The notes under the pieces are model-generated. The model ran no database searches and had not been told where the DNA came from. It saw only the letters and a list, made by a program, of their open reading frames with translations. Positions 63,691-64,000 of a stretch of 64,000 bases of DNA are shown in pieces. The stretch is from Anthoceros angustus (taxonomy: Eukaryota > Streptophyta > Anthocerotopsida > Anthocerotales > Anthocerotaceae). The stretch covers positions 1,240,001 to 1,304,000 of the forward strand of contig MU008172.1 in the NCBI GenBank assembly GCA_010909165.1, written 5' to 3'. Both the position numbers and the translations under genes were made by a program. Position 1 is the first letter of the stretch. Every line of letters starts with the position of its first letter.

Positions 63691-64000
63691 ATTGGGAAGC
63701 GGGCGCTCGGGGCGCACGGCTCAAGCGGTCGAGGCCGGCATCCGACCCGGGCGCGCGCGCGCGTACGAAACGGCCGAGGCCGGCGGTAGGGGTCGAGACC
63801 GTTCTAGGCCGCGGCGCCCGACGAGCCGCTCCCTCATGTAAGGGAGCGGCCCGGGCCGAGACGCGCCTACCACTCGACTTCGCATCGAGGCGAGCCGAGG
63901 TCGATCTTTAGAATTGTTGCCTTGTGCAACCACTTAAAAGTCTTTTTCTCTCTTTCACGCCACTTTCGCACTTCAGTTTTCACTTTCACTGCACGCTTGC
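63691..64000. other. GC-rich tail after integrase, with strong hairpin
   Basis: After the integrase stop the sequence becomes very GC-rich, with CCGGGCGCGCGCGCGCGTACG near 63750 and GGCCGAGGCCGGCGG. GCCGCTCCCT (63825-63834) and AGGGAGCGGC (63841-63850) are perfect 10-bp arms around CATGTA. A pyrimidine-rich run (CTTTTTCTCTCTTTCACG) follows. It does not resemble LTR-4. It may be the element's 3' untranslated part or the edge of another repeat. Confidence 0.5.

Noticed and set aside
1-64000. tRNA, rRNA, CRISPR array, bacterial operon or ribosome-binding sites
   Set aside because: None seen. Plant-type retrotransposon features throughout make prokaryotic features inapplicable.

Overview
The window is a stack of degenerate LTR retrotransposons with no recognisable host gene, rRNA, tRNA or CRISPR array. 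Plant origin is the best reading. The Ty1/copia elements have plant-type gag, protease, integrase and reverse transcriptase (RT) signatures, and one has the classic initiator-tRNA-Met primer site TGGTATCAGAGC. The Ty3/gypsy elements have RT motifs (PLPFMD, FLDDF, EGILLAH) and a TTTTTGGCGC primer site reminiscent of the Athila/Tat (OTA) branch. Nothing here allows the plant to be named. Nearly every coding region is broken by frameshifts and stops.

Layout. 1-2660: unassigned, with short repeats. 2660-3430: AT-rich spacer. 3430-8403: Copia-1 on the minus strand, truncated at both ends, with a 343-bp TIR-bearing insert in gag. 8440-13290: repeat family C on the minus strand (promoter block, GTCCGG-rich minisatellite, coiled-coil ORF), interrupted by a Copia-2 fragment (about 9700-11745). 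13290-14250: unassigned GC-rich DNA. 14250-19041 and 24209-24356: two plus-strand family C copies; the second is split by a 5.2-kb plus-strand 'giant LTR' (LTR-2, 19042-24208). 24357-24995: unassigned GC-rich DNA. 24996-29977: Gypsy on the minus strand, followed by its own giant 5' LTR (LTR-3, 29978-30757 plus 42093-48809). LTR-3 is split by the 11.3-kb Copia-3 (30758-42092), and Copia-3 is itself split, inside its protease active site, by a 4,050-bp solo giant LTR (LTR-1, 32769-36818) with a perfect 5-bp target duplication. 48810-51083: a 5'-truncated giant LTR (LTR-4) leading into a plus-strand Gypsy (51084 to about 63690) whose gag, protease-RT, RNase H and integrase segments are each tandemly duplicated. 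63691-64000: GC-rich tail with a strong hairpin.

The main result is the giant LTR family. Two apparently separate blocks always lie in the same order. The first is a 3-6 kb block with an upstream TATA region, open reading frames including an acidic coiled coil, and a palindromic CTACC-NN-GGTAG array. The second is a block of about 1 kb with a second TATA and a U5-like region ending at the gypsy primer site. The solo insertion in Copia-3 covers both blocks as one TG...CA unit with a CAACA target duplication, which argues that both form a single LTR of 4-7.5 kb that carries its own ORF. Family C has the same internal logic (coiled-coil ORF, then TATA/U5 block). In several families the TATA-like element sits in or beside a short inverted repeat.

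Two cautions. The many near-perfect tandem duplications (559 bp, about 900 bp at 1,451-bp spacing, and 0.4-1.8 kb in the plus-strand Gypsy) could be real or an assembly artefact. All boundaries were read by eye and are approximate unless a base-level signal (TG/CA end, TSD, PBS) is stated.
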